Virus record (IMG/VR): IMGVR_UViG_3300037225_000975
Span: 1-57,076 of that record
Reading direction: 5' to 3' (one strand)
DNA: 57,076 nucleotides
DNA from: a virus
Under the pieces are notes generated by a model. It saw only the letters and a program-made list of their open reading frames with translations, searched no databases and was not told the origin of the DNA. Every line of letters begins with the position of its first letter. Positions within the stretch are counted from its first letter, which is position 1. This document shows, one piece after another, positions 14,313 through 20,960 of the stretch. The position numbers were made by a program, and so were the translations under genes.

Positions 14313-14548
14313 CGGAGAGCCTCCGCGGTGCTAAGGTCTAGCGGTTTCGCTTCCACTCCGTGCGCCGCTATCCAGACGATCTCTGGCAGGATGATCGGCA
14401 AAGAACTGAACAAGTGCGATCTGAACGCGTCCTGAACTTCCTGGAGCATCGGCATTCTCCCGATTCTCTCGACCAAAGGCGTTGGCAAACTCCGAAAGCT
14501 GATCTGCCAGTCTTTCCCTGCGACGGAGATAGGATAGTGGGTAGTCAT
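14309..14548 (-). CDS. unknown small protein, 79 aa
   Basis: The start at 14548 overlaps the preceding stop (ATGA). The product begins MTTHYPISVAGKDWQISFRS and includes LPTPLVERIGRMPMLQEVQD, FRSHLFSSLPIILPEIVWIA; helical with a hydrophobic patch near the C-terminus. No family recognised. Confidence 0.65.
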   Translation of the reverse strand: MTTHYPISVAGKDWQISFRSLPTPLVERIGRMPMLQEVQDAFRSHLFSSLPIILPEIVWIAAHGVEAKPLDLSTAEALR

Positions 14549-14643
14549 GGGTTGATCCTCACGTAGAAGTAAAGCGGAATTGGATAGTCTCGATCCCAGA
14601 CCAGAGCCCACCAATACTTCTCCACCGTGACGGTCTCTCTCAT
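14545..14643 (-). CDS. very small protein, 32 aa
   Basis: The ATG at 14643 overlaps the upstream stop by four bases and its own stop overlaps the next ATG. The peptide MRETVTVEKYWWALVWDRDY continues as PIPLYFYVRINP and is aromatic-rich. The double four-base overlap in a chain where nearly every gene has such overlaps is the evidence for translation. Confidence 0.5.
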   Translation of the reverse strand: MRETVTVEKYWWALVWDRDYPIPLYFYVRINP

Positions 14644-14870
14644 GGCGCCTCCCATCGCACCAGCCAGTGCTTCGCATTTCCGCAAGGGCAGGGGACGTCG
14701 ACGGTCGGCACCTCCGTCCATCGCCGCCGAGCTGCGACCATCTTCCCGCACGGCATCTCAGCCGCGGAAGAAGGCGGGCATCCCCACCCGTCAAGACGGC
14801 GGAGAGCGTCGTGCCGCATCTCCCCGGCGAGAGGACGCACCCGCACCGCGCAGAATTCAGATCTGCTCAC
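14640..14870 (-). CDS. small Cys-containing protein, 76 aa
   Basis: The chosen start is a GTG at 14870 overlapping the previous gene by 14 bases; an ATG at the MRHDALRRLDGWGC position is an alternative. The C-terminus has PTVDVPCPCGNAKHWLVRWE, a CPCGN element typical of zinc-binding ends in small phage proteins, together with CPPSSAAEMPCG. Function unknown. Confidence 0.55.
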   Translation of the reverse strand: MSRSEFCAVRVRPLAGEMRHDALRRLDGWGCPPSSAAEMPCGKMVAARRRWTEVPTVDVPCPCGNAKHWLVRWEAP

Positions 14871-15189
14871 GGATCCTCCTGGCGATGGACTTCTTGGTGG
14901 CGATGACGGCGGATCGCAGCGCGACCTCAGCCTCTTCCTTGCTCCCCTTGACCCTATCCCAGATGTCGTCAGGCATAGGGCCGTCGAGCTCCTCTTCAGA
15001 CTCGACGATCTCGATCGCTTTCTCCTTGCTGAAGCTGGAGCAGGCGTGGTAGATGGCGATCTTGGCGAGCTCATCCACCGCCTCTCCAGCCGTCGCTCGC
15101 TTTCCTCTGACGCGATAGGTGCCATCTGTCAGCTTCTCGACGACCTTCACTTGCTGGCCGTATTCCTTGAATTGGTAGATCTGTCTCAT
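14857..15189 (-). CDS. unknown protein, 110 aa
   Basis: MRQIYQFKEYGQQVKVVEKL followed by DGTYRVRGKRATAGEAVDEL forms a small beta-rich N-terminus. The rest is helical and charged (EEAEVALRSAVIATKKSIAR). It is coupled to the upstream 69-aa gene by a four-base overlap. No family recognised. Confidence 0.7.
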   Translation of the reverse strand: MRQIYQFKEYGQQVKVVEKLTDGTYRVRGKRATAGEAVDELAKIAIYHACSSFSKEKAIEIVESEEELDGPMPDDIWDRVKGSKEEAEVALRSAVIATKKSIARRIREQI

Positions 15190-15395
15190 CCGCCCATCTC
15201 CTTCGCCAGAAGGATCAGCATCTCGCCGACCCGCCTGGCAGAGCTAGGATCGCTGAAGACGAGAGTCTGCACTTTCTCTCCATTCATGGAGACGACGCAG
15301 ATGCGGTCTTCCTCGCTCGACTGATTCGAAGGGCCGAAGTGGCGCGACGGCGAAAAGCCCTCCTGCTTCTCCAGTCCGACTGAGACGATGCTCAT
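15186..15395 (-). CDS. unknown small protein, 69 aa
   Basis: The start and stop both overlap neighbours by four bases. The sequence MSIVSVGLEKQEGFSPSRHF leads to a compact alpha/beta segment (EDRICVVSMNGEKVQTLVFS, ARRVGEMLILLAKEM). Function unknown. Confidence 0.7.
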   Translation of the reverse strand: MSIVSVGLEKQEGFSPSRHFGPSNQSSEEDRICVVSMNGEKVQTLVFSDPSSARRVGEMLILLAKEMGG

Positions 15396-15556
15396 GACTC
15401 CATCTCCTCCACGCTAGGATCGTCAGACTCTTCCTCGATCGCGGAGCGATCTCCCGCCTGCATCCTGGATCGAGCCTCCTCGATCGCCGCCTCCTCATCC
15501 GAGGCCTCGACCTCGTAGATCTTCTCGACCCGCAGCACCACTGAGTACTTCGGCAT
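15392..15556 (-). CDS. small acidic protein, 54 aa
   Basis: AAGGAG precedes the ATG at 15556. The product MPKYSVVLRVEKIYEVEASD continues with an acidic helix (EEAAIEEARSRMQAGDRSAI). The beta strand plus V-A-SDEEAA helix is a pattern common in small phage proteins of unknown function. An in-frame ATG 11 codons upstream is unlikely, because it lies inside the preceding gene. Confidence 0.7.
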   Translation of the reverse strand: MPKYSVVLRVEKIYEVEASDEEAAIEEARSRMQAGDRSAIEEESDDPSVEEMES

Positions 15557-15566
15557 GGCAGACTCC

Positions 15567-15770
15567 TTAGAAAGGTGGTTCGTCGTCATGACTCGGTGGC
15601 AGACCGTTAGCGATCCTCGCTCTTCGCGCAGTGTCGAGTTGAGCGCGAAGGAGAGACACGTTCGACTCCAGCTGGGCGAGTCTCTCCTCGTAGCCTTTCT
15701 CGCACGTTAGTCGAGTAGCGATCGCCGCGTCGATCTTCCTCTGCCAGGGCGTCTTCTTGGCTAAACGCAT
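15567..15770 (-). CDS. small coiled-coil protein, 67 aa
   Basis: MRLAKKTPWQRKIDAAIATR is followed by a heptad-like helix (YEERLAQLESNVSLLRAQLD) and a short acidic tail. The start overlaps the upstream gene by 10 bases. A small helical regulator or structural adaptor is possible; no family recognised. Confidence 0.65.
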   Translation of the reverse strand: MRLAKKTPWQRKIDAAIATRLTCEKGYEERLAQLESNVSLLRAQLDTARRARIANGLPPSHDDEPPF

Positions 15771-16033
15771 CGGCTGCTCGCCGGGAGAGCGTACTCCTGC
15801 ATGACGTGATCGAACGTCGCTCCGCACTTCGAGCACTTGGAGACCGTGGAACTGTGCCTCTCCCAGCGATGCCCAGCTCTGACATCGCTGACGATCACGT
15901 CGCACAGATGCTTCATCGCCGAATGCAGAGTTTCCTCCACTCCCTTGGCGTAGTGCGCTTGCATCTGCAGAGTCTGCGTCTCTGGCGGCTCCACCCAGAT
16001 CCTGCAACCGCCGACACGAATCGAGGTTGGCAT
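15761..16033 (-). CDS. zinc-site protein, 90 aa
   Basis: The start at 16033 overlaps the preceding stop (TGATG); an ATG two codons upstream is the alternative. The N-terminal part (SIRVGGCRIWVEPPETQTLQ) is beta-rich, a helix follows (GVEETLHSAMKHLCDVIVS), and the C-terminus has KCSKCGATFDHVMQ, a probable half zinc-ribbon. Function unknown. Confidence 0.65.
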   Translation of the reverse strand: MPTSIRVGGCRIWVEPPETQTLQMQAHYAKGVEETLHSAMKHLCDVIVSDVRAGHRWERHSSTVSKCSKCGATFDHVMQEYALPASSRCV

Positions 16034-16269
16034 CAGCATCTGCGCAGCTCGATAGGATCCTGCGAGTCTCGCTCCAGAACCCAGATCCGCCTGTCCATGA
16101 TCACGCAATGCTTTCGGCGAACCGCGTACTTGCTAGCTTGGTCGTTGTGGGCGTGCGCCGAGGCTGCTCGATGGCCCTCGACCTGCGACGGGTAAGCCTC
16201 CATCTGCTCCTCAAGGTTGGTCTCCTTGGGGGTTCTATAGACCACCCAGAGCTCAGCCACGGCGATCAT
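16033..16269 (-). CDS. unknown protein, 78 aa
   Basis: MIAVAELWVVYRTPKETNLE is followed by a charged middle (EGHRAASAHAHNDQASKYAV) and VIMDRRIWVLERDS. Its start overlaps the secreted-protein gene upstream (ATGA). The segment YAVRRKHCVIMDRRIWVLE looks like a small beta hairpin. No function recognised. Confidence 0.65.
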   Translation of the reverse strand: MIAVAELWVVYRTPKETNLEEQMEAYPSQVEGHRAASAHAHNDQASKYAVRRKHCVIMDRRIWVLERDSQDPIELRRC

Positions 16270-16598
16270 GGCGCGGCCTTGCGACAGCCGGCCATCACGA
16301 ACATCCTCGACCCAGTTGCCACCACCACCCCGTCTGGTTTCGACTTGACTGAGTCTGGAGAGGTGTAATTCCTGGCGTCATGGAATCTGACGAAGATGAA
16401 GCCATCAGCCGGCGCGAAGGTCATGCGAACGACGCCTGTCACCTCGCGCGAGCATCTAGCCGGGAAGGTCTCTCCCGGGCGGTCGGAAAACTGCCAGACG
16501 CCGCCACCGCTCGGGTCTACGTCGAAGAAGACCTGACTGGTCAGCTCCTGCCCGCTGCAGAAAGAAACCAGTGCTATCAGTAAGAGTAAGTATTTCAT
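16266..16598 (-). CDS. exported protein with Sec signal peptide, 110 aa
   Basis: MKYLLLLIALVSFCSGQ is a clear signal peptide; the Cys is not in a strict lipobox, so it is probably secreted rather than lipidated. The mature part is beta-rich with two Cys residues (FPARCSREVTG, FVMAGCRKAAP) that could form a disulfide in the periplasm. It lies in the same coupled operon as the exported transglycosylase-like protein. Envelope modification or superinfection exclusion is possible; no family recognised. Confidence 0.7.
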   Translation of the reverse strand: MKYLLLLIALVSFCSGQELTSQVFFDVDPSGGGVWQFSDRPGETFPARCSREVTGVVRMTFAPADGFIFVRFHDARNYTSPDSVKSKPDGVVVATGSRMFVMAGCRKAAP

Positions 16599-16649
16599 GG
16601 CTTGATCATATCCTCAAGAAGGTTCGTACATGTGTTTCCGAATCACGCT

Positions 16650-17030
16650 TCAACCGTCGAATCTGCGGTCAGGCGCCTGCTCCATCGTGGATCTCGCTCT
16701 ACAGCGAAGCGCTTCCTGGGCGTACACGACGAGGCCCATGGCCGTCCAGACCGCCAGCGAGGAGTGCACGCGAAGCCTCGTCTCTCCCGGCTTGCCATCG
16801 ACTTGGTGCTCGATCACGATCAGGTGACCAGCATGCCTCCGACTCAACTCGTCGATCAGTTCTTCAGAAGTCGACATGCCAAGGTTCGTTCTCTGACGCT
16901 CGGCCGCGTCCAGAGACCTCAGCGCAGCCTTGGCCTCCATCTCGGTCATGGCCCTGCCTTGCTCCATGCTGATCACCCACCCGCCAGTCGGCATCTGCGT
17001 CGCCACGTGCTTAGACTGCGACACGACCAT
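16650..17030 (-). CDS. unknown protein, 126 aa
   Basis: The start at 17030 overlaps the upstream gene by 20 bases and has GGAG just before ATG; a later ATG (MPTGGWVISMEQGRAM) is an alternative. It has a helical middle (MTEMEAKAALRSLDAAERQR), an IDELSRRHAGHLIVIEHQVD alpha/beta section and a C-terminus rich in Arg. Function unknown. Confidence 0.6.
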   Translation of the reverse strand: MVVSQSKHVATQMPTGGWVISMEQGRAMTEMEAKAALRSLDAAERQRTNLGMSTSEELIDELSRRHAGHLIVIEHQVDGKPGETRLRVHSSLAVWTAMGLVVYAQEALRCRARSTMEQAPDRRFDG

Positions 17031-17238
17031 CTCCAGTGATCGCCAGGTAACCAGCCTGCAAATTGGCGAGCGGGCTTGCATTATGCTCCATGAACTTCCC
17101 GGCAAAAGACCAGCCTTCCTCTTGCGCTCGCAGAATGCGAGAATCGATGTAATAATCCAGGATAGCCGTGCGATCATGAATGGACGCCGGCACTTTCTGG
17201 CTCGAGACGAGAATGATGGAATCGAAACGAAGGCTCAT
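17011..17238 (-). CDS. unknown small protein, 75 aa
   Basis: Four-base overlap with the upstream coiled-coil gene. The product MSLRFDSIILVSSQKVPASI continues as an alpha/beta sequence with ILDYYIDSRILRAQEEGWSF and LANLQAGYLAITGDGRVAV. No family recognised. Confidence 0.65.
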   Translation of the reverse strand: MSLRFDSIILVSSQKVPASIHDRTAILDYYIDSRILRAQEEGWSFAGKFMEHNASPLANLQAGYLAITGDGRVAV

Positions 17239-18542
17239 GCGATCTTCCCGCCCGCCGCGATGATGGCCTCACGCACGCTCGCCAAGCATACCATGGGCGG
17301 CCACGCACGACTCCCTTGCTGGACGGTGAAAGCTTCCGGCATCTTCACCACCACCTCCCGCCGCTCCGCCGTCACCGCTAGGAGTTTGTGGTTCTCCACC
17401 TCCGCCTTGAGCCGGTCGCGCTCTGCTTCGGCTTGCCGCTGGAACATCTTGGCGTTGAGGATGTCGTTTCGCAGGACCGTTATCTCAGCCTGCGCATCAG
17501 CAAAGTCAGTGCGCGAGGAGCCACGCAGCAGGTCCTCTAGGCGAGCGGCCTCTGCCTCGGCTTGCTCGGCGCGCTCTTCGGTGGCGGTCAGGAAGATGTC
17601 CAACTCATCAGCGTCCACCTTCGCCTTGGCAAGCTCGTGTCGCATGTGCGCAGCCTGCAACCCCTTCTCGTGGTTCCTGACCGCAAGCTCCGCCTTCTCC
17701 GCTCGCGCCACGGCGGCGTCGCGCTGTCGGTTCGCATAGCCTAACAGATTGATAGCCGTGGCGCGATCCTGGCAGTCACCATCGGCGGTTTGTTTCAACG
17801 CATCCCGCTCCCCCGTCAGACGCGCAACGTCGGCGCGGAGGGCGTCGCACTGGGATACTACCGCTTGCGCGTGAATCTTCGCGTTGGCATGCCCATCCAC
17901 GTACGTATCGGCGTCTGGCCCATCTTCTCGGACATCTAAGGCAACCATCACGTCAAAGAACCTGTCGCGCAACGCATCCCGCTCCCCCTCGACATGGCGA
18001 AGGTCGGCGCGTAGGGCGTCGTGCTCATCGGCAAGCCTGCCTAGATCCTCTATTGCGGCGATCATAGCCTCGGTGGTCGCATCCTCCCCACCCACCGTGC
18101 CGGTGTCTGCTGGCTGAAACTCGGCGTTAACTTTCCTCAAGGACTGCTGAAAGTCCCGGTTGGCCTGCTCTTGTAGCGCAGCCGTCAGCGCCTCTTGCTG
18201 GGGCATGGGAACGGTGCCATATTTACCCGGCTCCCCCGGCGCCGTGGACGCGGCGAGGAAGGCGTCGATGCGATCTAACTCTTCGCCGTTCACGACGCAT
18301 ATCTCAGTCCCTTCGCAGTGCTGAGACGCGGTGGAGAATCGGCGGATCTTGCTGACCCTGGCGAGCAACGCCGTCGCCTCGGCCAGTCTCGTTGCGTGGT
18401 TGGTCATGGGGGGTCTCCAAAGGGCGACGATTTCCCGAAGCGTTCCCCAGCAGTGGTCATGCACCTCCGGGCAATCATGGGACGAGGGTGTGGGATGGCC
18501 GCAGACGATGCAGCGACGGCCGGCTAATGGTGTGTCCTTCAT
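17235..18542 (-). CDS. long coiled-coil protein with N-terminal Cys/His cluster, 435 aa
   Basis: Residues ~10-32 contain CIVCGHPTPSSHDCPEVHDH with a following Cys, a plausible zinc site. From about residue 150 to 400 the protein is an almost continuous coiled coil (LRADLRHVEGERDALRDRFF, AEKAELAVRNHEKGLQAAHM, AEAEAARLEDLLRGSSRTDF), with a globular tail. Such proteins may be SMC-like scaffolds or host-takeover factors. It is one continuous frame, overlapping both neighbours by four bases. An internal ATG at codon 46 (MTNHATRLAEAT) might start a shorter form. No named family. Confidence 0.7.
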   Translation of the reverse strand: MKDTPLAGRRCIVCGHPTPSSHDCPEVHDHCWGTLREIVALWRPPMTNHATRLAEATALLARVSKIRRFSTASQHCEGTEICVVNGEELDRIDAFLAASTAPGEPGKYGTVPMPQQEALTAALQEQANRDFQQSLRKVNAEFQPADTGTVGGEDATTEAMIAAIEDLGRLADEHDALRADLRHVEGERDALRDRFFDVMVALDVREDGPDADTYVDGHANAKIHAQAVVSQCDALRADVARLTGERDALKQTADGDCQDRATAINLLGYANRQRDAAVARAEKAELAVRNHEKGLQAAHMRHELAKAKVDADELDIFLTATEERAEQAEAEAARLEDLLRGSSRTDFADAQAEITVLRNDILNAKMFQRQAEAERDRLKAEVENHKLLAVTAERREVVVKMPEAFTVQQGSRAWPPMVCLASVREAIIAAGGKIA

Positions 18543-18787
18543 GCTATCTCCTTGAGCGCGCGGCGCAGTCGTGCGTTGGCCACATAGAACGCTGCGTATT
18601 TCGGCGTGGTGCGAACCGGCAGGTTGTCCAGCGCATCGGATTCCTTCGCCGCCAGCGCGATCTCGACCAGCGCGACGACGTGCGCCGGGCGCATCATCAC
18701 CTGATTTTCACCAGTGACGGTCAGCGCGTGCGCCTTCAACGCCCCGAGGTCGATTGCCAGGCCGGCGGATACGTGGGGTTCGTTCAT
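18539..18787 (-). CDS. unknown protein, 82 aa
   Basis: Coupled on both sides by four-base overlaps. The sequence is helical (GLAIDLGALKAHALTVTGEN, PAHVVALVEIALAAKESDAL, KYAAFYVANARLRRALKEIA). A small helical protein without recognised family. Confidence 0.65.
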   Translation of the reverse strand: MNEPHVSAGLAIDLGALKAHALTVTGENQVMMRPAHVVALVEIALAAKESDALDNLPVRTTPKYAAFYVANARLRRALKEIA

Positions 18788-19188
18788 GGCTTACTTCCTG
18801 CCGCTCTCACGGCGTTGAGATATTCCGGCGCGCGGTGATGCGGACCGGCGTGGAACCATTGAACGGCCAGCTCCCACGATCCGCTGCGCTCGTACATGAG
18901 CCGCAGATACCTAGCCGCGCACTCGGCCGCAAACTCACGGTCAACCTCGATGCGCCAGTATTGCTCGCCGTGCTGGCGGATGTCATTGAAGGCGATGCGG
19001 CGCATTTGCCACGGGCCTAATTCTCCGTGCGATCCGCGGCGTTGATCGACATAATGGAGAACACCATCATCTGACCACCAGGACTTGCTTTCCACGGAAG
19101 GGATGCCGATCAGCACCCAATCAGGGATCGTCTCTTCAGCAACGACGGCTCCGATGATGGCGAGAAATAGAACGAAGATGCGCATCAT
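18784..19188 (-). CDS. exported lytic transglycosylase/lysozyme-like protein, 134 aa
   Basis: A Sec signal peptide (residues 1-17, ending AVVA before EE) precedes a small SLT/GH23-like domain. PSVESKSWW (candidate catalytic Glu33) is followed by GELGPWQM (~55-62), equivalent to the G..GPxQ loop, and by a helix and SWELAVQWFHAGP (~104-116), equivalent to the A..AYNAG motif of transglycosylases. It would cut peptidoglycan after export, as an exported endolysin or an envelope-remodelling enzyme. The location in an early operon, far from holin candidates at ~48.5 kb, is unusual. Confidence 0.65.
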   Translation of the reverse strand: MMRIFVLFLAIIGAVVAEETIPDWVLIGIPSVESKSWWSDDGVLHYVDQRRGSHGELGPWQMRRIAFNDIRQHGEQYWRIEVDREFAAECAARYLRLMYERSGSWELAVQWFHAGPHHRAPEYLNAVRAAGSKP

Positions 19189-19478
19189 GCGATCTCCATC
19201 ACCACGTCCGTCGACTTCATTCCCTCCATGTCCTTGTCGCTAAGGACGTCGACGATGATCTGCATGCGCCTCTTTCCCGCCACCTTGACGAGCTCTTCTG
19301 ATGAGAAATGCTTCGCCAAGAACTGCGCCAGCGCCAGAGCGCACTTCATCACTCCTTCGCGCTTGGCTCTCTCCTCGCACTCGACCTGGGCTCTCACCGA
19401 CGGGTCGAGCAGATTCACCTTCACGTTCGTCTCGCATCGAGCTGCGAAGCGGATGAGTTTCGCCTTTGTCCTCTTCAT
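19185..19478 (-). CDS. unknown small basic protein, 97 aa
   Basis: The start at 19478 overlaps the upstream enzyme stop (ATGA). The product MKRTKAKLIRFAARCETNVK continues with helical EEQ-type regions (REGVMKCALALAQFLAKHFS) and MQIIVDVLSDKDMEG. Function unknown. Confidence 0.65.
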   Translation of the reverse strand: MKRTKAKLIRFAARCETNVKVNLLDPSVRAQVECEERAKREGVMKCALALAQFLAKHFSSEELVKVAGKRRMQIIVDVLSDKDMEGMKSTDVVMEIA

Positions 19479-20452
19479 GGCGCCACTCCTCTCGCCCATA
19501 GAGGAGCATCCACGACTGCCAGAGGAGCCCCCAGTTTCCTAGCACAGGCGAGGAGCTTCTCGCACCACCAGCCATCATCTGGGTCTTTGACACGCTCCAA
19601 AACTGAATAGACTTCGCTGAAGTCTCCGTTCCTGAATTCATTCTCTCGATCACGCACCCACTCAGGCACTCCTTCCTCAAAAAAGGATTTTGCGCACGCA
19701 ACGGACGGTTCTGGTACCGCGACTGCTAGCTTCAGCATCGCCGGCAGAGCGACGATCTGTGTCGCTTTCTCATAGTTCGAGTCGTAAAGGTGCATGGAAC
19801 CAACGACATGGAGATACTTGCCCAGTCGAAGATCGAGAGCCGCCGCCATCAACGCCTGGATCTGGCAGAAGCAGTGCACGTCATATGGAGTTCCCAACCA
19901 TGCATCGTTCGACCGCATCGACGTCTGGAGATGCAGACGACCATCCCTGGCCAGAAACTGCAGCGTGAGCGTGCATGGCAAATCCTTCCACTCTCCACGC
20001 TCCGCCTCGACCACGTCACCGGAATCGAACAGGGCCACCACCGCTCGACGATCCTCTCGCTTCTTCAGCAAGACGTCCAAAGCGACGCGAAGCGAGGAGC
20101 GGCCTCCTCCCTTCGCCGCGATACCTGGATTGGAACGCATCCGCTTGCCGTAAGCTCCCATGGCCTCGCCATCGTTGCAAAAACCAGCGTACTTACTTGA
20201 ATAGGCGGACATCATCTCGCTGTCTGATTTTCCCATCAGATACCAGAGCAACTCTGCCGACGCATAACCGGCGGACCATTTCCTCCGATCATCGGCGATG
20301 GCACAATACTGAGGGTTCGACAAACCACCGGCCCAACCGACGATCTCTCGACAACCACCGTTGCGGCTCGGCGTCTCTGACCCTTCTGCGAGATCTGCGA
20401 GCAGATCCGACCACATGCAGTCGAGGTTTGAGTGAGTTGCGATCTGGCTCAT
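19475..20452 (-). CDS. thymidylate-synthase-family enzyme, probable dCMP hydroxymethylase
   Basis: Catalytic elements of the family are present: nucleophile in DLPCTLTLQF (Cys160), phosphate-binding MRSNDAWLG (Arg180-Asp183), and HLYDSN (His221, Tyr223). The residue that in thymidylate synthases is the dUMP-reading Asn (PFN) is Asp here (TPYDVH, Asp191). In T4 dCMP hydroxymethylase this position is Asp179, and Asn-to-Asp changes in thymidylate synthase shift preference to dCMP. The likely product is 5-hydroxymethyl-dCMP, or another C5-modified dCMP, from dCMP and methylene-tetrahydrofolate. Thymidylate synthase activity is the alternative. The start at 20452 is chosen because the region upstream overlaps the next gene by 23 bases anyway. 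Confidence 0.85.
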   Translation of the reverse strand: MSQIATHSNLDCMWSDLLADLAEGSETPSRNGGCREIVGWAGGLSNPQYCAIADDRRKWSAGYASAELLWYLMGKSDSEMMSAYSSKYAGFCNDGEAMGAYGKRMRSNPGIAAKGGGRSSLRVALDVLLKKREDRRAVVALFDSGDVVEAERGEWKDLPCTLTLQFLARDGRLHLQTSMRSNDAWLGTPYDVHCFCQIQALMAAALDLRLGKYLHVVGSMHLYDSNYEKATQIVALPAMLKLAVAVPEPSVACAKSFFEEGVPEWVRDRENEFRNGDFSEVYSVLERVKDPDDGWWCEKLLACARKLGAPLAVVDAPLWARGVAP

Positions 20453-20474
20453 GCGCGGTTCTCCTGGAATGTGA

Positions 20475-20960
20475 TCATGAGATGGTGACTCTGACAAGCT
20501 CGACACCGCACATCTTGGCGAGAGATCTGACGATCCACTCACCCCTGACTGTTAATGACGGATATTTCTCGACATCATAAACGACCCGCTTGATGCCGCA
20601 CGCGCAGATTACGTCGCGCATGCAGGCAGGACATGGCAGGTGAGTGCAATACAAGGACGCGTCTGGCAATGACACGCCTGCCAGCATCGCCTTGCGAGTG
20701 GCGTTCTTCTCGGCATGAACCACCAGGTCATACTTGGTTAGAAGATCTTCCATCTCGATCTTTCGGGTCCACCATTCCTCTCGATCTTCCACGCCATGAG
20801 GGAAACCATTGTAACCCAGGAACAGACCGCCGGTCACCGGATCGTGAATGCAGGCTCCAACCTTGCTGGACGGATCTTTCGATCGAGACTGGGCCCAGGC
20901 CGTGGTCGTGAGCATGATGCTCTCGTCCATGCGGAATTTGGATGTGAGTGTCTTGGTCAT
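20475..20960 (-). CDS. dCMP deaminase-like enzyme (zinc cytidine deaminase fold)
   Basis: The start at 20960 overlaps the methyltransferase stop (ATGA). The 161-residue protein has the zinc motifs VHAEKNA (His82, Glu84) and LPCPACMRD (Cys110, Cys113), plus NGFPHG (~51), standard for phage dCMP deaminases. It would turn dCMP into dUMP, so it competes for the substrate of the neighbouring hydroxymethylase-like enzyme or balances dUMP supply. Confidence 0.9.
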   Translation of the reverse strand: MTKTLTSKFRMDESIMLTTTAWAQSRSKDPSSKVGACIHDPVTGGLFLGYNGFPHGVEDREEWWTRKIEMEDLLTKYDLVVHAEKNATRKAMLAGVSLPDASLYCTHLPCPACMRDVICACGIKRVVYDVEKYPSLTVRGEWIVRSLAKMCGVELVRVTIS

